Origin: JBALVT01 sp047612385
GTDB taxonomy: Bacteria; Pseudomonadota; Gammaproteobacteria; Pseudomonadales; Halieaceae
Assembly: GCA_047612385.1 (NCBI GenBank)
Contig: JBLGAR010000105.1
Coordinates: forward strand, 1 to 16,548
DNA: 16,548 bases
Reading direction: 5' to 3'
Below the pieces are notes generated by a model. It was given only the letters and a program-made list of their open reading frames with translations, made no database searches and was not told the origin of the DNA. The position numbers and the translations under genes are program-made. This document shows positions 14,820 through 16,548 of this stretch, in pieces; within the stretch, counting starts at the first letter, position 1; the number at the start of each line of letters is the position of its first letter.

Positions 14820-15274
14820 AGCTTGTAGCTCAACGCATTCTGATTAAGGAGCTGCATCGCCGCAACAAATTTTTGCTCTTCATTCAGTACAGCTGCAACC
14901 ACGAGGTGAGTTTTTACCTGCTCCGCAAACGCGGCTGTGATGGGCCAAGCTTGTGCATCTATGCTGTAGCCCGCGTAACCGGCGTTAATAAAAGGGGAGG
15001 CTATGGCGCTATTCGCTGCGCCCAGGTCGCCAAACAAAAACCCCTCGGCGGGCAGTTCCCCTTCCAGGTATTTCAGCAGTATCGGAATTTTGTCGTTGAT
15101 CAGTTCGCTCTCGCGCATGGCAGGGATCTTCCCAGCGGGCTGACTTTTGCAAGTTTCGCGTGATTTTTCCAGGGCATCGACTGAAAATACTCATATTCCA
15201 GGCCCTTGAGGGCCATAATTATCCGAACTTTATGGACAAAAAATGGACAGCGAAGCGCCGTGTAGTGTAATCAT
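14816..15274 (-). pseudogene. Glutathione S-transferase gene remnant, frameshifted and internally deleted
   Basis: From ATG at 15274 the minus strand reads MITLHGASLS, the GST N-terminal strand. It then shifts frame at a run of six T (plus bases 15238-15243); with five T it would continue as IFVHKVRIIMALKGLEYEYF. That second frame goes on to HAKLAKVSPLGRSL and stops. From 15118 a third frame gives 100 residues with the all-alpha GST C-terminal domain: NDKIPILLKYLEGELP, GFLFGDLGAANSAIASPF and EEQKFVAAMQ. About 60 residues joining the two domains are lost near 15118-15125, including the usual ESxAI glutathione-binding turn. The C-terminal piece alone starts at an ATG and could be translated, but would lack the active site. 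Family motifs are clear; the gene is broken at two places. Confidence 0.8.
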
Positions 15275-15407
15275 TGAGTGCTCTCTTTTGGTGCAGGAAA
15301 TATCGGAAAAATGGAAGGGATTAGTAAATCATAAACCAATGAAACGAACTAAGGTTCTATGCCCTCAAGGTGTGGCATTTTTTTCCCGCCGTCCCTAAAT
15401 TACGGAG

Positions 15408-15424
15408 AGGATTGTTACAATCCT
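15408..15424. promoter_or_regulatory. 17-bp palindrome, putative operator of the receptor gene
   Basis: AGGATTGT and ACAATCCT are perfect eight-base arms around a single central T. With no room for a loop it would act as duplex DNA, the form expected for a dimeric repressor or activator. It lies about 90 bases upstream of the predicted -35. Confidence 0.6.
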
Positions 15425-15512
15425 GACGGTGTCCATATTAGGTAATTTACCGTGGATTCTCCTGCTACCGAAGGTTTGTAATGGTAATCTTGCGGACTTA
15501 AATACGAAGTGC

Positions 15513-15541
15513 TTGTACTGTCGACTACACGAGCATATTGT
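15513..15541 (+). promoter_or_regulatory. Predicted sigma-70 promoter of the TonB-dependent receptor gene
   Basis: TTGTAC at 15513-15518 and TATTGT at 15536-15541 are spaced by 17 bases, about 40 bases before the ATG. Each hexamer matches the consensus at four of six positions. Confidence 0.5.
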
Positions 15542-15580
15542 TGCGGCGCTCTAACATAAATATATTAAAGAAGAGACATT

Positions 15581-16548
15581 ATGAAAAATATTCTACCCAA
15601 TCCCGTATTTAAACGAACGCTGCTTGCTGCTGCTATCACTCCATTAGCCTTTGCACTCACCCCCGCGGTGAATGCTCAGGAAGCCTTGGAGGAAGTATTT
15701 GTAACCGGCTCCTATATTAAGTCTTCTGCTTCTGATGCTGCATCGCCAGTCGACGTAGTCGATAACGAGTACATCAATCGAAGTGGTGCATTCACTATCG
15801 GCGAGATTACCGCCAAGTTGAGTGTTAACTCAGGTTCGGAAAACCAAGCGGATTCATTTACAGCTGGAGCAACCCAAGGTACCAGTAACGTCAACCTTCG
15901 AGGCTTGGGCCTAAGTTCCACTTTGGTGCTAGTCAACGGCAGGCGGCAAACTGTTGCCGCTACGTTAGCCAATGACGGCAGCGTTTTTGTGGACACCAGC
16001 ACAATCCCCATCGCCGCTTTGGAGCGGGTAGAAATATTGAAAGAGGGCGCCGCCTCTGCCTATGGTTCTGACGCCGTGGCGGGTGTGGTCAACTACATAC
16101 TGAAGAAAGACTTTGACGGCTTTGAAGTAAACGGGGGCTATCAAACTACTACAGACGATAATCAGGACACCACGGAAGCCAGTTTTTTGTGGGGTTTTGG
16201 TAACGATCAAACGCGGGTAAACATCGCCGGCGCGATTTTGCGTCAGGATCCTTTGAGCGTAGCAGACAGGCCTTTTATTGCTGACAATGCTATTAGTGGC
16301 CTTGGACGTTCCTTTATTCTGCTTGGCCCTGATACCGTCGCCTCCGGTGACTATGCGGGAAGCTATGGCCCCGGCGAGAACGTAGCTGATCCTAACTGTG
16401 TAGAAAATGGGGGTGCTCTTATTCCTCAACCCTCTGGCGCTCGTTGTGGTTTCTTTTATGGTCCACGTTTCAACATAATAAATGAAGAAGAGCGCAACCA
16501 GCTGTATACCAATGTCATCCATGAGTTTTCCGATACGCTTACTCTGAC
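15581..16548 (+). CDS. TonB-dependent outer membrane receptor (5' part, runs off the window)
   Basis: The first 322 codons of an outer membrane active-transport receptor are present, with no stop before the window ends. Residues 1-32 form a signal peptide (KRTLLAAAI core, cleavage after AVNA). EEVFVTGS at 37-44 is the TonB box region. The plug domain follows, with SPVDVVD, NVNLRGLGLSSTLVLVNGRR and EILKEGAASAYGSDAVAGVV, the usual plug signature, then the first barrel strands. Two cysteines (DPNCVEN and ARCGFFYG) fit an extracellular loop disulfide seen in this receptor class. The ATG at 15581 has AAGAGA about seven bases upstream. The cargo cannot be told; these receptors import sugars, siderophores, vitamins or lipids. 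A family of about 800-1000 residues is expected, so roughly two thirds is missing. Confidence 0.95.
   Translation, partial: MKNILPNPVFKRTLLAAAITPLAFALTPAVNAQEALEEVFVTGSYIKSSASDAASPVDVVDNEYINRSGAFTIGEITAKLSVNSGSENQADSFTAGATQGTSNVNLRGLGLSSTLVLVNGRRQTVAATLANDGSVFVDTSTIPIAALERVEILKEGAASAYGSDAVAGVVNYILKKDFDGFEVNGGYQTTTDDNQDTTEASFLWGFGNDQTRVNIAGAILRQDPLSVADRPFIADNAISGLGRSFILLGPDTVASGDYAGSYGPGENVADPNCVENGGALIPQPSGARCGFFYGPRFNIINEEERNQLYTNVIHEFSDTLTL

Larger units (their letters stand above)
15275..15580. other. Control region upstream of the TonB-dependent receptor, no gene seen
   Basis: No reading frame of note occurs in these 306 bases. They hold a weak hairpin (ATGCC at 15359-15363 with GGCAT at 15374-15378) followed by seven T, a 17-base palindrome at 15408-15424, GACGGTGTC at 15425-15433 (one base off the TetR core GACAGTGTC), a small inverted repeat GGTAATTTACC at 15441-15451, and a sigma-70-like promoter at 15513-15541. 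The length and number of sites suggest a tightly regulated receptor. Confidence 0.5.

Noticed and set aside
15359..15384. Hairpin plus seven T as a terminator
   Set aside because: The stem has only five pairs with a ten-base loop, and no plus-strand gene ends nearby; noted only within the control-region entry.
15965..16522. 185-residue minus-strand frame over the receptor gene
   Set aside because: The plus strand encodes an unmistakable signal peptide, TonB box and plug domain; the antisense frame has no motif.

Overview
The window looks like chromosomal DNA of a gammaproteobacterium, probably a marine, lipid-storing member of the Cellvibrionales/Halieaceae type. This is inferred from the gene mix (wax ester synthase, large TonB-dependent receptor, molybdenum hydroxylase, WHG-type TetR regulator) and mixed codon use; no rRNA or marker gene is present to prove it. 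I see no insertion sequence, phage gene, CRISPR array, tRNA or rRNA.

Layout from the left. The first ~100 bases hold the 3' end of an unidentified plus-strand gene, which converges on a minus-strand wax ester synthase/diacylglycerol acyltransferase (WS/DGAT). Divergent from that is nagA (GlcNAc-6-phosphate deacetylase). Behind nagA lies a minus-strand remnant of a D-hexose-6-phosphate mutarotase gene, with its two ends kept and its middle lost. Then come a minus-strand MFS transporter with its own terminator, a small unidentified minus-strand gene end with a strong terminator, and a minus-strand PhyH-type dioxygenase. Divergent from PhyH is fhs (formate-tetrahydrofolate ligase), followed by a gene for an exported SAM hydroxide adenosyltransferase (SAM hydrolase) whose real start seems to be a GTG held in a hairpin loop.

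The middle is one plus-strand operon for a three-subunit molybdenum hydroxylase (FAD subunit, 2x[2Fe-2S] subunit, molybdopterin subunit), closed by a small MoaD/ThiS-like protein. Its substrate cannot be told from sequence. A class I-like HMG-CoA reductase converges on it and is divergent from a TetR regulator. The 95-base gap between those two carries two near-identical 17-bp sites, 42 bp apart, placed on the -35 and the predicted start of the reductase promoter. Ten-base matches to the core of this site also occur twice upstream of the WS/DGAT gene, suggesting that one regulator may join isoprenoid/HMG-CoA and storage-lipid genes.

The right end holds a glutathione S-transferase remnant, again frameshifted and internally deleted, a ~300-base control region with a clean 17-bp palindrome, and the first 322 codons of a TonB-dependent receptor that runs off the window. 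The decayed genes were read directly from the sequence between the intact genes and point to ongoing local gene loss by internal deletion.
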